NCBI GenBank assembly: GCA_020633625.1 | Contig: JACKDJ010000013.1 | Span: 1 to 64,000, forward strand | Source: Myxococcales bacterium | GTDB taxonomy: Bacteria > Myxococcota_A > Bradymonadia > REDH01 | Direction: 5' to 3' | DNA length: 64,000 nucleotides | In this document: piece by piece, positions 51,716 to 61,070 of the stretch | Layout: every line of letters starts with the position of its first letter | How positions within the stretch are numbered: the stretch's first letter is position 1 | The notes under the pieces: generated by a model | What the model saw: only the letters and a program-made list of their open reading frames with translations | What the model was told of the DNA's origin: nothing | Databases searched by the model: none | Position numbers and translations under genes: made by a program

Positions 51716-53037
51716 GCTACATGGTGCAGTCGCTGACCCCCCGCGAAGTGGTCAACGAGCTCGACCGGTACATAGTGGGGCAGGGGGCCGCGAAGCGGGC
51801 GGTGGCGCTGGCGTTGCGCGCACGTTGGCGTCGTCAGCAGCTCCCTCCTGAGCTCCGCGACGACGTCTCGCCGAAGAACATCATCATGATCGGGCCGACA
51901 GGGGTCGGGAAGACCGAGATCGCGCGACGGCTCGCCCGCCTGTCGCAGGCGCCGTTCCTGAAGGTCGAAGCGTCGAAGTTCACGGAGGTCGGGTACGTCG
52001 GGCGTGACGTCGAGTCGATGGTGCGTGATCTGGTCGAGACCGGGATCGCGCTGGTGCGCGCCGAGCACGAAGAGCGCGTCCGGTCTCGCGCGGTAGCGGC
52101 GGCGGTCGAGCGGGTCGCCGAGGCGCTGCTCAAGGCCGACGGGCGCTCGCTCGTCGGAGCGGATCGCGAGTCGTACATTCGACGCGTGCGAGCCGGTGAG
52201 CTCGACGAGCGCAGCGTCGAGGTTCAGGTGCCAGAGAAGCGCCCCGCCATGTTCGAGATCTTCTCGCCGCGGGGCGGGATGGAGGAGATGGGCGTGAGCC
52301 TCGGCGACATGCTCGGGAACGCGATGCCGAAGCGAAAGCGCACGGCGCACCTGAAGGTCAGCCAGGCATTGCGGGCGTACGAGGCCGAGGAGGCCGAGAA
52401 GCTGATCGACCACGAGGCGATCGTCGCCGAGGCGCTGGACCGGACGCAGCAGCACGGCATCATCTTCCTCGACGAGATCGACAAGATCGCGGGGCGTGAG
52501 GGGGCGCGCGGTCCCGACGTGAGCCGCGAGGGGGTTCAGCGCGATCTGTTGCCGGTGGTCGAGGGGTGCAACGTCAACACCAAGCACGGGATGGTGAAGA
52601 CGGACCACATCCTCTTCATCGCCGCGGGCGCGTTCCACGTGTCGAAGCCGTCGGATCTGATCCCGGAGCTGCAGGGTCGGTTCCCGATTCGTGTGGAGCT
52701 GGAAGCGCTCAAGGAAGAGGACTTCACGCGAATTCTCTCGGAACCTCGCAACAGCTTGGTGAAGCAATACGTCGAGATGCTGGCCACCGAGGGCGTCACC
52801 GTGCGCGTCGACGAGTCGGCGGTGGCGGAGATCGCACGCATCGCCGGCGAGGTGAACCGCTCGCTCGAGAACATCGGCGCGAGGCGGCTGCACACGGTGA
52901 TGGAGCGCGTCTTCGAGGAGCTCTCGTACCATGCCCCAGAGATGCACGGTGCGGTGGTCGACGTCGGGCGGGACTACGTCCGCGAGCGTCTGGCCGACGT
53001 CGTGGCCAACGAGGACCTGTCACGCTACATCCTGTGA
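51712..53037 (+). CDS. hslU: HslU ATPase
   Basis: HslU unfolds proteins and feeds them to HslV. The 441-aa AAA+ ATPase has Walker A GPTGVGKT at 61-68 and Walker B IIFLDEIDKIA near 256. The intermediate I-domain (about 110-235) and the sensor region (GRFPIRVELEAL) are present, as is the C-terminal hydrophobic tail ending YIL that docks into HslV pockets. The length is typical. It completes the xerC-hslV-hslU block; argD follows after 62 bp. Confidence 0.98.
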   Translation: MSYMVQSLTPREVVNELDRYIVGQGAAKRAVALALRARWRRQQLPPELRDDVSPKNIIMIGPTGVGKTEIARRLARLSQAPFLKVEASKFTEVGYVGRDVESMVRDLVETGIALVRAEHEERVRSRAVAAAVERVAEALLKADGRSLVGADRESYIRRVRAGELDERSVEVQVPEKRPAMFEIFSPRGGMEEMGVSLGDMLGNAMPKRKRTAHLKVSQALRAYEAEEAEKLIDHEAIVAEALDRTQQHGIIFLDEIDKIAGREGARGPDVSREGVQRDLLPVVEGCNVNTKHGMVKTDHILFIAAGAFHVSKPSDLIPELQGRFPIRVELEALKEEDFTRILSEPRNSLVKQYVEMLATEGVTVRVDESAVAEIARIAGEVNRSLENIGARRLHTVMERVFEELSYHAPEMHGAVVDVGRDYVRERLADVVANEDLSRYIL

Positions 53038-53099
53038 CGGGCCGGTGAGCGCCGCTCGGTAGGCGAGCTCGCCGCCGGTCCGCGCACTCGGAGCCCGTG

Positions 53100-54311
53100 A
53101 TGACCACAGTCGCCACCGACACGCTCGTCGCCCTGGGTCGGCGAACCATCTCGATGAACTACGCCCCGGCGCCGGTCGTGCTGGAGCGCGGTCAGGGCGC
53201 GCGCGTGTGGGACACAGAGGGGCGTGAGTACATCGACCTGCTCGCGGGCATCGCGGTCAGCGTCGTTGGGCACGCGCACCCTAGACTCGTCGCCGCGTTG
53301 CAGGATCAAGTCTCGAAGCTGCTTCATGTCTCGAACGGCTTCTTTACCGAGCCGCAGGTCCTCTTGATGGAGGCGCTTACGCGGCTGTCGTTCGCGAGCC
53401 GCGTGTACTTCGGCAACTCTGGGGCCGAGGCGAACGAGGCGGCGATCAAGCTGGCGCGACGCTATCAGCGGGTGGTGCGGGGGACTCCGCGGTTCGAGGT
53501 GATTTCGTTCGTTCACGGCTTTCACGGCCGCACGTACGGGGCGCTGTCGGCGACCGCCCAGCCGAAGTACCACGCTGGGTTCGAGCCGATGGTGCCCGGA
53601 TTCGTGCCGGCGACGTTCGGTGATCTCGGGTCGGTCGAGGCGCGCATCGGTCCGCACACTGCGGCCATCCTCGTCGAGCCGGTGCAGGGGGAGGGCGGTG
53701 TGGTGCCGGCCCCGGATGGCTTCCTCGCCGGTCTGCGTGAGCTCTGCGATCGGCACGGGATCCTGCTGATCTTCGACGAGGTGCAGACGGGCTGCGGGCG
53801 CACCGGGCGATGGTTCGGCTACGAGCACGCCGGCGTCGCGCCAGACATCATGACGCTCGCGAAGGGCATCGCGGGGGGAGTGCCGCTCGGCGTGATGCTG
53901 GCGACCGAGGAGGTGTCGGCGGGGTTCACGCGCGGTTCGCATGCGTCGACGTTTGGAGGAAATCCGCTGGCGACCCGCGCTGGGCTCGAGGTGATTCGGA
54001 TCGTCGAGGAGGACGGGCTGGTCGCGCGTGGCGCGGAGCTCGGGGAGCGGCTCCGGTCCGGGCTGAGCGGCCTCGCGGGGCGGTTCCCGATCGCCGCCGT
54101 CCGCGGGCTCGGCGCGATGACCGGCGCTGAGTTGGCCGCGTCACCGGAACAGACCGCGCAGGTCATCGCGGCCGCGCGCGAGCGCGGGCTGCTCCTGAAC
54201 CTGGCGGGCTCGACGGTGCTTCGCTTCGTGCCGCCGCTGGTGGCCGCGGATGTCGACGTCGACTCGGGGCTGGAGCGCCTGGAGGGGGCCCTCGGCAGTG
54301 TCTTTGGCTAG
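53100..54311 (+). CDS. argD: acetylornithine aminotransferase
   Basis: ArgD transfers an amino group to N-acetylglutamate semialdehyde in arginine synthesis. ATG 53100 has GGAG six bases upstream; GTG 53097 is too close. The 403-aa class III aminotransferase has FGNSGAEANEAAIKLAR, HGFHGRTYGALSAT, EPVQGEGGV, LIFDEVQTGCGRTG, and the PLP Lys255 in TLAKGIAGG, followed by STFGGNPLA. A related omega-aminotransferase activity cannot be excluded by sequence alone. No other arg genes besides carA are in the window. Confidence 0.93.
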   Translation: MTTVATDTLVALGRRTISMNYAPAPVVLERGQGARVWDTEGREYIDLLAGIAVSVVGHAHPRLVAALQDQVSKLLHVSNGFFTEPQVLLMEALTRLSFASRVYFGNSGAEANEAAIKLARRYQRVVRGTPRFEVISFVHGFHGRTYGALSATAQPKYHAGFEPMVPGFVPATFGDLGSVEARIGPHTAAILVEPVQGEGGVVPAPDGFLAGLRELCDRHGILLIFDEVQTGCGRTGRWFGYEHAGVAPDIMTLAKGIAGGVPLGVMLATEEVSAGFTRGSHASTFGGNPLATRAGLEVIRIVEEDGLVARGAELGERLRSGLSGLAGRFPIAAVRGLGAMTGAELAASPEQTAQVIAAARERGLLLNLAGSTVLRFVPPLVAADVDVDSGLERLEGALGSVFG

Positions 54312-54378
54312 GTCCGGCGTGGGCGGTGTGGGGCCGTGTCGGAGCGTCACCGTGCCGCACGCCGCTCGGCGCTGTCGC

Positions 54379-54407
54379 TTGCTGCGTCAGGTCGGGTCGG
54401 ATACACC
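54379..54407 (+). promoter_or_regulatory. putative promoter of the dnaJ-like/dnaK unit
   Basis: TTGCTG, 17 bp and TACACC lie 30 bp before GTG 54438. No CIRCE or sigma32 element is recognised. Confidence 0.4.
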
Positions 54408-54437
54408 GGATGTCCGGCCCCCCTTCCGTGCAGTTCT

Positions 54438-55901
54438 GTGACGACCGAGCGCGACTTCATGCGGCGCGTTGGTGCCGACCGCGTGCCGGCGACGACGACG
54501 GTGTCCCCGGACCCCGCGGTCGTGCTCTCGCCGTACGACTACTTCCTGCTCTCCCGCATCGACGGGAGGACGACGCTGCGCGTTTTGAGGCAGATAGCCG
54601 GGACTGGAGAGGCGGAGTTCGACGCCTCGTTCACGAAGCTGATCGCAGCGGGCCTGGCACGCGTACCGGGAGTCCAGCGCGACGATGCGTTGTCTGCGCT
54701 CGGACTCGACGCGGGGGCGGCGCCCCCGGCCGCGACGATTGCTCCGCCGTCGGCAGCGCCACCGGCCCCAGCTCCGCCGGCTCCAAGCCCGAGGACTCCA
54801 GCGGCCGCTTCGGCTTCGGCGGCCGTCCCGGAAGCCGGTCCGCCCTCGGCGGCGGCGCCCGTCGTGTCGACCGCGCCGGTCGCGGCGCCAGTTCAGGAGG
54901 ACTCGGACGTCGACGACCACGACGACGACGACGACGACCCGCTGGACGTCGTGCCCCCGACTGGCGTCGGGGAGCGGTACGAGGCCGTCGCGACTCGTCA
55001 GGAGAAGGCCGTCAAGGCGTCGACGCCGCGTCTGACGCGCGAGCTGATCCCGCGCGGCTGGCCGATCCCGTTCCAACAATTCACGTTCGACCCCGAGACG
55101 ATGGCGACGGGGCCGGCGCTCGACGGTGAGCAGAAGCAGGTGGTGCTGTACTACCACTACCATCTGCAGCGCGTGAGCTACTACGACCTGCTCGGGCTGC
55201 CGTCGGGGGCGTCGCGGCGCGACGTCAAGCTCGCCTACTTCCGGCTGTCGAAGGCGTTTCACCCGGACCGCTGGTACCGCAAAGAGACTGGCGAGTTCGG
55301 GGACTACATCGAGGACGTGTTCAAGTGGCTCAACCGGGCCTACGGCGTGCTCTCTTCGCCGACGAAGCGTCGCGGCTACGACAAGCTGATCGCGCGTGGG
55401 TACGTCGGCGAGTGGCAGCTCGAGGGGCCGGTGGCGACTCAGGCAAAGCGGGCGCATCCTCCGCAGCAGCGCGGCTCCGGCGGTGACGCGTCGGGAGACG
55501 GGCGCGCGGGGGCGACGGACGCGCGTCGCACGATGGACGCGCTTCTTCTGAAGGCGCGCGCGCTGGAGGCGGCTGCAGACTGGTCCGGCGCGGTCGACCT
55601 GTACAACAGGGCGATCTCGGTGTCGCCGTCTGCGGATTTGCGAATCCGACTCGTCGAGTGCATGCTGAAGGCCACGATGGACCCCGCCGAGATCGACCAG
55701 CACATCGCTCATGCGCGCGCCGAAGGGGCCGAGGCGAAGGGCGTTTTGCTGCTTGAAGCCGAGGTCGCCCGTCGGCTCGGCGATGTGATTCGCGCCGAGT
55801 CGGCGTATCGAGGGATGTTGGCCCTGGAGCCCTCGAACCCGGTCGCGAGGCTGGGGCTGGAGAAGCTCGGGGCGTCTGTAGACAGCGCCGATCAGGCTTA
55901 G
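54438..55901 (+). CDS. DnaJ-like protein with an N-terminal PATAN/DUF4388-like domain and TPRs
   Basis: GTG 54438 (487 aa) was chosen over GTG 54336, whose extra residues look non-coding. Residues 31-78 hold a small helical domain (SPYDYFLLSRIDGRTTLRVL...LIAAGLAR) that recurs in the third gene of the operon. A low-complexity Ala/Pro region and an Asp-only patch (DDHDDDDDD) follow. The J domain is at about 245-315 with HPD at 275-277, the DnaK-activating motif. The end has TPR-like helices (about 375-480). It lacks the Gly/Phe and zinc domains of class A DnaJ, so it is a specialised co-chaperone. dnaK begins 12 bp downstream. Confidence 0.88.
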   Translation: MTTERDFMRRVGADRVPATTTVSPDPAVVLSPYDYFLLSRIDGRTTLRVLRQIAGTGEAEFDASFTKLIAAGLARVPGVQRDDALSALGLDAGAAPPAATIAPPSAAPPAPAPPAPSPRTPAAASASAAVPEAGPPSAAAPVVSTAPVAAPVQEDSDVDDHDDDDDDPLDVVPPTGVGERYEAVATRQEKAVKASTPRLTRELIPRGWPIPFQQFTFDPETMATGPALDGEQKQVVLYYHYHLQRVSYYDLLGLPSGASRRDVKLAYFRLSKAFHPDRWYRKETGEFGDYIEDVFKWLNRAYGVLSSPTKRRGYDKLIARGYVGEWQLEGPVATQAKRAHPPQQRGSGGDASGDGRAGATDARRTMDALLLKARALEAAADWSGAVDLYNRAISVSPSADLRIRLVECMLKATMDPAEIDQHIAHARAEGAEAKGVLLLEAEVARRLGDVIRAESAYRGMLALEPSNPVARLGLEKLGASVDSADQA

Positions 55902-55913
55902 AACGAGGACCGC

Positions 55914-57737
55914 ATGGCGAACGTCGTCGGAATCGATTTGGGGACCACGAACTCCTGTGTGTCCGTCGTCCTCGATGGGACGCCGAAGGTCATCCCGAAC
56001 AAGGCGGGGTACAAGACGACGCCGAGCATCGTGGCGATCAGCGAGTCTGGCCGGCGTCTCGTCGGTCAGATGGCGAAGCGGCAGGCGATCACCAACGCTC
56101 GCCACACCGTCTACGCGGCGAAGCGGCTGATCGGGCGAAAGTGGGGCTCGCCGGCGGTGCTCCACTCGCTCGAGACGTGCCCGTACCAGATCGTGCAGGG
56201 GCCGCACGAGGACGTTCGCGTGAAGCTGCGGGACAAGGTGTACTCGGTGCCCGAGGTCTCCTCGATGATCCTGCAGGAGATGAAGCTCATCGCCGAGGAG
56301 TACCTTGGTGAGGAGGTGACGCAGGCAGTCATCACGGTCCCGGCGTACTTCAACGACAATCAGCGCCAGGCCACGAAGGACGCGGGCCGAATCGCCGGCC
56401 TCGACGTGCTGCGGATCATCAACGAGCCTACCGCCGCCGCGCTGGCGTATGGCTACGGCAAGGACCTCGACCAGACGATCGCGATCTACGACCTCGGCGG
56501 CGGCACCTTCGATATCTCCGTACTGGAGATCAGCGAAGGTGTGTTCGACGTCATGGCGACGAGCGGTGACACGTTCCTCGGAGGTGAGGACTTCGACGCG
56601 CGCGTCATCGAGTGGCTGACCCTCGAGTTCGCCGCCGAGCACCGCGTGGACCTGCGAAAGGACGACATGGCGCTTCAGCGGCTGAAAGACGCCGCCGAGA
56701 AGGCCAAGATCGAGCTGTCGACTCTCGCCCAGAGCGAGGTGAACCTCCCGTTCATTTTCACGCGCGAGAACAACGAGACGCTCCACCTCCAGCGCACCCT
56801 GAGCCGCGACAAGCTCGAGGAGCTCGTCGCGGACCTCGTCCAGCGCACCATCAAGATCTGCAACCAGACGCTCGAAGAGGCTCAGCTCTCGATCGCCGAT
56901 GTCGACGAGGTGATCCTGGTTGGTGGCATGACGCGGATGCCGGCGGTTCAGCGAGCGGTGAACGAGTTCTTCAAGCGCACGCCGAAGAAGGGAGTTCACC
57001 CGGACGAGGTCGTCGCCATCGGCGCGGCGATCCAGGCGCAGGCGCTGGTACACGAAGACACCGAGGTGCTCCTCCTCGACGTCACGCCGCACTCCCTGGG
57101 CATCATGGTCTACGGCGGCGGCTTCGAGATCATCATCGAGAAGAACAGCACCGTTCCGACGAGCCAGTCCCACATCTTCACGACGGTCCGCGACAACCAG
57201 ACGTCCGTGAAGATCCTGGTGCTCCAGGGCGAGTCGCTCCGCGCCGAAGAGAACGAGCTTCTTGGCGAGTTCGTCCTGACCGGGCTCCGCAAGGCGGCCG
57301 CCGGCGAGGTCGAGGTCGAGGTCACCTTCGACATCTCGGCCGACGGCATCGTGTCCGTCCGCGCGCGAGACCTCGAGACGGGCAAGGCGCAGTCGATCAC
57401 GGTCACGGCGACCAGCGGCCTCACCGAGGACGAGATCAAGAAGATGATCACCGAGAACGCCGAGTACATGGTCCAGGTGCGCCAGTCCGAGGAGGTCGAC
57501 GCGAAGCGGGACCAGATCCGGCGCGCCGTGCGCGAGATCGAGAAGGTGTTCCCCGAGGTCGAGTCCGCCCTTGGTGGCAGCGCGCTCGGGCAGGACGCGC
57601 TCGCGAAGGCTCGCGACGCCGTGACGACCGGCAAGTCCGCGCTCGGCTCGAACAGCATGGCGCAGCTCAGTTCCAGTGCTGAGGCTCTGGAGCGTACGCT
57701 CCAGGTCTTCACCGGGATCCTCGAGCGCGCCACCTAG
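55914..57737 (+). CDS. dnaK: Hsp70 chaperone DnaK
   Basis: The 607-aa ATP-dependent chaperone has GIDLGTTNSC at the N-terminus, VITVPAYFNDNQRQATKDAG, NEPTAAALAYGYG, DLGGGTFDIS, VGGMTRMPAVQ, the linker VLLLDVTPHSLGI and a substrate-binding domain. It is about 30 residues shorter than E. coli DnaK and its end is not the usual Gly-rich EEVD-like tail. It therefore looks like a dedicated paralogue, perhaps not the main housekeeping DnaK: its neighbours are an unusual J protein and a PATAN-like protein, and grpE is absent. GAGGA precedes the ATG. Confidence 0.95.
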   Translation: MANVVGIDLGTTNSCVSVVLDGTPKVIPNKAGYKTTPSIVAISESGRRLVGQMAKRQAITNARHTVYAAKRLIGRKWGSPAVLHSLETCPYQIVQGPHEDVRVKLRDKVYSVPEVSSMILQEMKLIAEEYLGEEVTQAVITVPAYFNDNQRQATKDAGRIAGLDVLRIINEPTAAALAYGYGKDLDQTIAIYDLGGGTFDISVLEISEGVFDVMATSGDTFLGGEDFDARVIEWLTLEFAAEHRVDLRKDDMALQRLKDAAEKAKIELSTLAQSEVNLPFIFTRENNETLHLQRTLSRDKLEELVADLVQRTIKICNQTLEEAQLSIADVDEVILVGGMTRMPAVQRAVNEFFKRTPKKGVHPDEVVAIGAAIQAQALVHEDTEVLLLDVTPHSLGIMVYGGGFEIIIEKNSTVPTSQSHIFTTVRDNQTSVKILVLQGESLRAEENELLGEFVLTGLRKAAAGEVEVEVTFDISADGIVSVRARDLETGKAQSITVTATSGLTEDEIKKMITENAEYMVQVRQSEEVDAKRDQIRRAVREIEKVFPEVESALGGSALGQDALAKARDAVTTGKSALGSNSMAQLSSSAEALERTLQVFTGILERAT

Positions 57738-57783
57738 CGTCCTCCCGGGCGTTCCCGCCACTCACCCCCCGGAGCGAGCCGAC

Positions 57784-59166
57784 GTGGCGCGTGACCGAAA
57801 CACCCCAGAGGCGCTCGTCGCGCAGGCGCTCGACCTCGCTCGTCGAGGCTTGACCAGCGACGCGTCCGAGGCGCTCTCCGCCGCGCTCGAGGCCGAGTTC
57901 ATTCCGAGCATCGCCCAGTGCGCTGCGACGGTCGAGGCGGCGATCGAGGCGGGCGAGGGTGCCGAAGCGATCGCCACGGTCATCGCCGAGCTGGTCGACA
58001 TGCTCGCTCCGCCCGCCGATGACATCGAGATCTTGGTCGAACTCGACGCCGAGTCGGGCGAATACCTCACGCTCAGTGAAGTCGTCGACGCGTCGCCCGA
58101 GCGCCCGGGCGCGGACCGCCGCGAGGCCGCGTCGGCGGACGCGACGCCGTTCACACGGCTACCCGAGGAGCCGAGCTCACAGTCGACGACCCGGCCGGTG
58201 CCTGTGACCCGGAACGATGCGTTCCAGACGGCGCCGCGGGCCCCTGTCGAGGGGCACCCTCGCGGCCGAACCGCGGAGCTGGTCCGCGAGCTGTTCGACC
58301 GCGCGGACCCCGCGGCCGGAAGGCCGTCGGCGGCGACGCCCATCGCGCCGGAGCCCGACGTCCGCAACCTCGCCGTGACGGCCGAGGCGGACGCCGTCGA
58401 TGGGACCGCCCCGAGCCCCGGACGCGGCGCCGCACCGTACGCCGGCCGGCGCGCTGGCCGCGCGGCGCTCGACGACGACGACGACTTCGACTTCGGCGAG
58501 TCCCTTGGTGTTGCCAGCTCGCACCTCGAGATCGAGCCGGAGGTGGTTCGCGCCGACGCTCGTGTCGCCACACCGATCGACACCGAGGTCGCGCCGGCCG
58601 CGCCGACGCGGCCCGTCGGGCGGGAGCCGATGCCGCCGGCCACGCAGCCAGCTCCGAGGCCGCGCGCGGCGCCTGCCGCGTTGACAGCCGCACAGGTTGC
58701 GACGCCGCCACAGGCGATGCCGGCGGTCGCTACCGCTCAGACCGTCAAGACGGGCAAGTTCCAGCCCGTCGCTGCGTCGCCGTCGCGGCTCGTGGTGCCG
58801 GCGGCCGAGCTGATCGAGCGCGTGAAGATCATGCTGGGTAAGGGTGACCTGGCGTCGGCGGACCAGCTCGTGCGAGATGTGCTCGCCTCAGAGCCCGGCA
58901 ACGCGGAGGCGCTTCGGCTGCAGCGCGACATCGTCGCGAAGCTGTCCATGCTCAAGATGGCGAGTCTGCAGCCGCTCGATCGCGTTCCCCGTGCCGATCT
59001 CGGCGCGGTAGCAGGCGCGTCGCTGAACCCGCGTTCGATGTTCCTGCTGTCGCAGGTCGACGGTACCTCGACGCTCCAAGACATCATCGACATGTCGGGG
59101 ATGAGCGCGGGAGATGCCGCAGACCAACTCGCGGAGCTGATCGCGAAGGGCGTCCTACGCTTCTGA
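57784..59166 (+). CDS. PATAN/DUF4388-like domain protein with long disordered middle
   Basis: GTG 57784 has GGAG nine bases upstream and gives 460 aa; starts further up lie in dnaK. Residues 1-110 are helical (LDLARRGLTSDASEALSAAL), and 110-330 are disordered and rich in Pro, Ala and Asp (including a DDDDDFDFGE patch). About 340-386 is a TPR-like pair (IERVKIMLGKGDLASADQLV). The final 47 residues (LNPRSMFLLSQVDGTSTLQD...LIAKGVLR) repeat the domain found at the start of the DnaJ-like protein. It is co-directional with dnaK. An adaptor role in the chaperone unit is inferred. Its 3' end overlaps coaE by 12 bp. Confidence 0.78.
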   Translation: MARDRNTPEALVAQALDLARRGLTSDASEALSAALEAEFIPSIAQCAATVEAAIEAGEGAEAIATVIAELVDMLAPPADDIEILVELDAESGEYLTLSEVVDASPERPGADRREAASADATPFTRLPEEPSSQSTTRPVPVTRNDAFQTAPRAPVEGHPRGRTAELVRELFDRADPAAGRPSAATPIAPEPDVRNLAVTAEADAVDGTAPSPGRGAAPYAGRRAGRAALDDDDDFDFGESLGVASSHLEIEPEVVRADARVATPIDTEVAPAAPTRPVGREPMPPATQPAPRPRAAPAALTAAQVATPPQAMPAVATAQTVKTGKFQPVAASPSRLVVPAAELIERVKIMLGKGDLASADQLVRDVLASEPGNAEALRLQRDIVAKLSMLKMASLQPLDRVPRADLGAVAGASLNPRSMFLLSQVDGTSTLQDIIDMSGMSAGDAADQLAELIAKGVLRF

Positions 59167-59781
59167 GCCGCCGACAACGAATCGATCGCGCAACGCCTGA
59201 AGGACGCGGGAAGCCTCGGCGACGAGGGCCTCGCGCGGTCCCGAGTTGTCGATGACGTAGTCCGCGGCCGCGACCTTCTCGGCGAGCGGGAGCTGGGCCG
59301 CGAGCCGTCGGTCGATCTCCTCGTCCGACAGGTGGTCGCGATCCCTGAGTCGGTCGCGCTGCTGTTCCGCCGTGCACGCGACGACCACGAGCGCCGCGAA
59401 GGCGCCAGCCTGGCCGCTCTCGACGAGCAGGGCCGCGTCGTAGAACACGACGTCGACGCTCGGATCGCCGAGGAGAGAGACGGTCTGTCGAGCACCTTCG
59501 GCCGCGATCAAGGGGTGCGTGATGGCGTTCAGGTCACGCCGGGCGTTGGCGTCGGTGAACACGATGGCGCCCAGGCGCGCGCGGTCGAGTGTTCCGTCGG
59601 CGGAGAGAACCTCGTCGCCGAACCGCTGGACGATCCGACTGAGACCCGGTGTCCCGGGCGCGACAACTCCGCGGGCGATCGCGTCTGCGTCAACGACGCC
59701 CGCGCCGTGCTCCCGGAGCCACCTCGAGACCGTGCTTTTTCCGGACGCGATTCCGCCCGTCAGTCCAACAACCGGCTTCAA
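59155..59781 (-). CDS. coaE: dephospho-CoA kinase
   Basis: CoaE phosphorylates dephospho-CoA, the last step of coenzyme A synthesis. The 208-aa protein has the P-loop GLTGGIASGKST, DADAIAR, ITHPLI and YDAALLVESG (lid and substrate motifs), and RDHLSDEEIDRRLAAQ. The start codon is TTG at 59781, decided by a perfect AGGAGG five bases upstream (59787-59792). Its 3' end overlaps the convergent PATAN-like gene, and it is divergent from the ResB-like gene. Confidence 0.95.
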   Translation of the reverse strand: MKPVVGLTGGIASGKSTVSRWLREHGAGVVDADAIARGVVAPGTPGLSRIVQRFGDEVLSADGTLDRARLGAIVFTDANARRDLNAITHPLIAAEGARQTVSLLGDPSVDVVFYDAALLVESGQAGAFAALVVVACTAEQQRDRLRDRDHLSDEEIDRRLAAQLPLAEKVAAADYVIDNSGPREALVAEASRVLQALRDRFVVGGSEA

Positions 59782-59819
59782 GCGGGCCTCCTGTGGCGCC
59801 CCCCGCGGGAGGCGGCGCG

Positions 59820-59848
59820 TTGACCGTGTCGGGGCCGCATGGTAGCGG
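59820..59848 (+). promoter_or_regulatory. sigma70-type promoter
   Basis: TTGACC, 17 bp and TAGCGG, about 52 bp before GTG 59901 in the gap between divergent coaE and the ResB-like gene. Confidence 0.6.
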
Positions 59849-59900
59849 GGCGCCGAGCCCGTGTCACTGTGTGCACGCGGCGTGGACCCGAGGTGAAGTG

Positions 59901-61070
59901 GTGCGCGAGTCGAGGCGCGGAGACGGGGTGCCGGTCGGCGGCGTGGCGGCCCTCGCGTTGCTCATCGCGCTGGTTGCTCGCGTCGTCGAGGGCCCGCACG
60001 TGGATCAGCTGGTCCGGTTCGCGGCGGTCTGCAGCATCGCGGCGGCCACCTGGGGGGCGCTGCGGGTCGGCGCCGCTGCCGGCGCAGCGATCGCGCCGCC
60101 GCGTTGGCGCGTCGTGCCGCTGCCGTTCTTCGACGACGAGCTTGCGCCTGGGCGGCTGGATCTCGCCCGAGGCAGCGGGGCTCGCCGCGTCGGTTGGGCC
60201 GCGGCGTCCTGGGTCGCCGCCGGCGCCGGGCTGGCGATCGCCTGGAGCCTCGTGCCCGCCGCCAGAGGGGAGCTCCTCATCGGTGAAGGCGCCCGCGTCG
60301 AGACGTTCAGAGACGTTGAACTCGGCGCCGACCGCTACCTTGGCGCCGAGGTGGGGTTGGCGAACCTCGACGCGAGCGACGGGAGATGGTCCGGCACGCT
60401 CCAGGCACGAGACGCGAGCGGGCGGGCGGGGCCACCGGTCCTCGTCGCCGAAGGCGGGTCTGTGCGGATCGGCCCGTGGGCGGCCAAGTTCGTCGGTCTG
60501 GATGTTGCCGACGCGATCGGCGGCGCAGCGGTCGACGTCACGGTGCGCGCGACGGGAGAGTCCGTGTCCGCCTACCTCACGCGTGACCAGCCGGTCGAGG
60601 TCGGTGGCGTCGCGCTGACGTTGCTCGATGCGGACCTCGCGCGACAGGAGGTGTTTGGGCCGGCGGTTCGGGTTCGGATCGCGAGCGGCCGGGATCTCGA
60701 AGACGTCTGGCTGCACGGCCGCGCGAGCGATCTTCATCTGCGTCACGGTGGGGGGGCAATCGGACTTACGCTGCGCCGCCTGGACCCTGAGGTGAGCGCC
60801 GTGTTCGCTGTGTCGGGATGGTCGGCGGTCGGCGCGGCGCTGCCGTGGGCGAGCCTTGGGTGGCTGCTCTCGGGCGCCGCGCTGCTGCTCCTTGCGCGGA
60901 GTCGAGGCGTCTTCGTGACCGGACGCAGCGGTGACTACCGGCTCTGGGTGTCGCCGTTGGCGATCGCGCTGAGCGACGAGGCTGCGGTCGCGAGCTTGGT
61001 TGCCCCACGCGACGGCGACGCGCTGGTGCGGTCGTGGCGTGAGGCTGTGGCGGCGACGAGGGCGGCGTGA
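59901..61070 (+). CDS. membrane protein, possibly ResB-like
   Basis: GTG 59901 (389 aa) was chosen because GAGG lies seven bases upstream; GTG 59898 is an alternative. There are four hydrophobic segments: two near the N-terminus (about 10-28 and 35-55), one at about 90-112, and one at about 310-335. Between the last two is a periplasmic, strand-rich domain (GELLIGEGARVETFRDVEL, VLVAEGGSVRIGPW, VRVRIASGRDLEDVWLHG). This layout matches the ResB/Ccs1 half of cytochrome c maturation system II, but the usual His residues and the ResC partner are not seen. Its stop overlaps engB. Confidence 0.6.
   Translation: MRESRRGDGVPVGGVAALALLIALVARVVEGPHVDQLVRFAAVCSIAAATWGALRVGAAAGAAIAPPRWRVVPLPFFDDELAPGRLDLARGSGARRVGWAAASWVAAGAGLAIAWSLVPAARGELLIGEGARVETFRDVELGADRYLGAEVGLANLDASDGRWSGTLQARDASGRAGPPVLVAEGGSVRIGPWAAKFVGLDVADAIGGAAVDVTVRATGESVSAYLTRDQPVEVGGVALTLLDADLARQEVFGPAVRVRIASGRDLEDVWLHGRASDLHLRHGGGAIGLTLRRLDPEVSAVFAVSGWSAVGAALPWASLGWLLSGAALLLLARSRGVFVTGRSGDYRLWVSPLAIALSDEAAVASLVAPRDGDALVRSWREAVAATRAA

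Noticed and set aside
54387..57761. A 1124-codon open frame on the minus strand across the dnaJ-like and dnaK genes
   Set aside because: It is the shadow of two well-supported genes in GC-rich DNA; its translation is Arg/Leu/Asp/Val-rich with no domain, and the plus-strand products have clear motifs.
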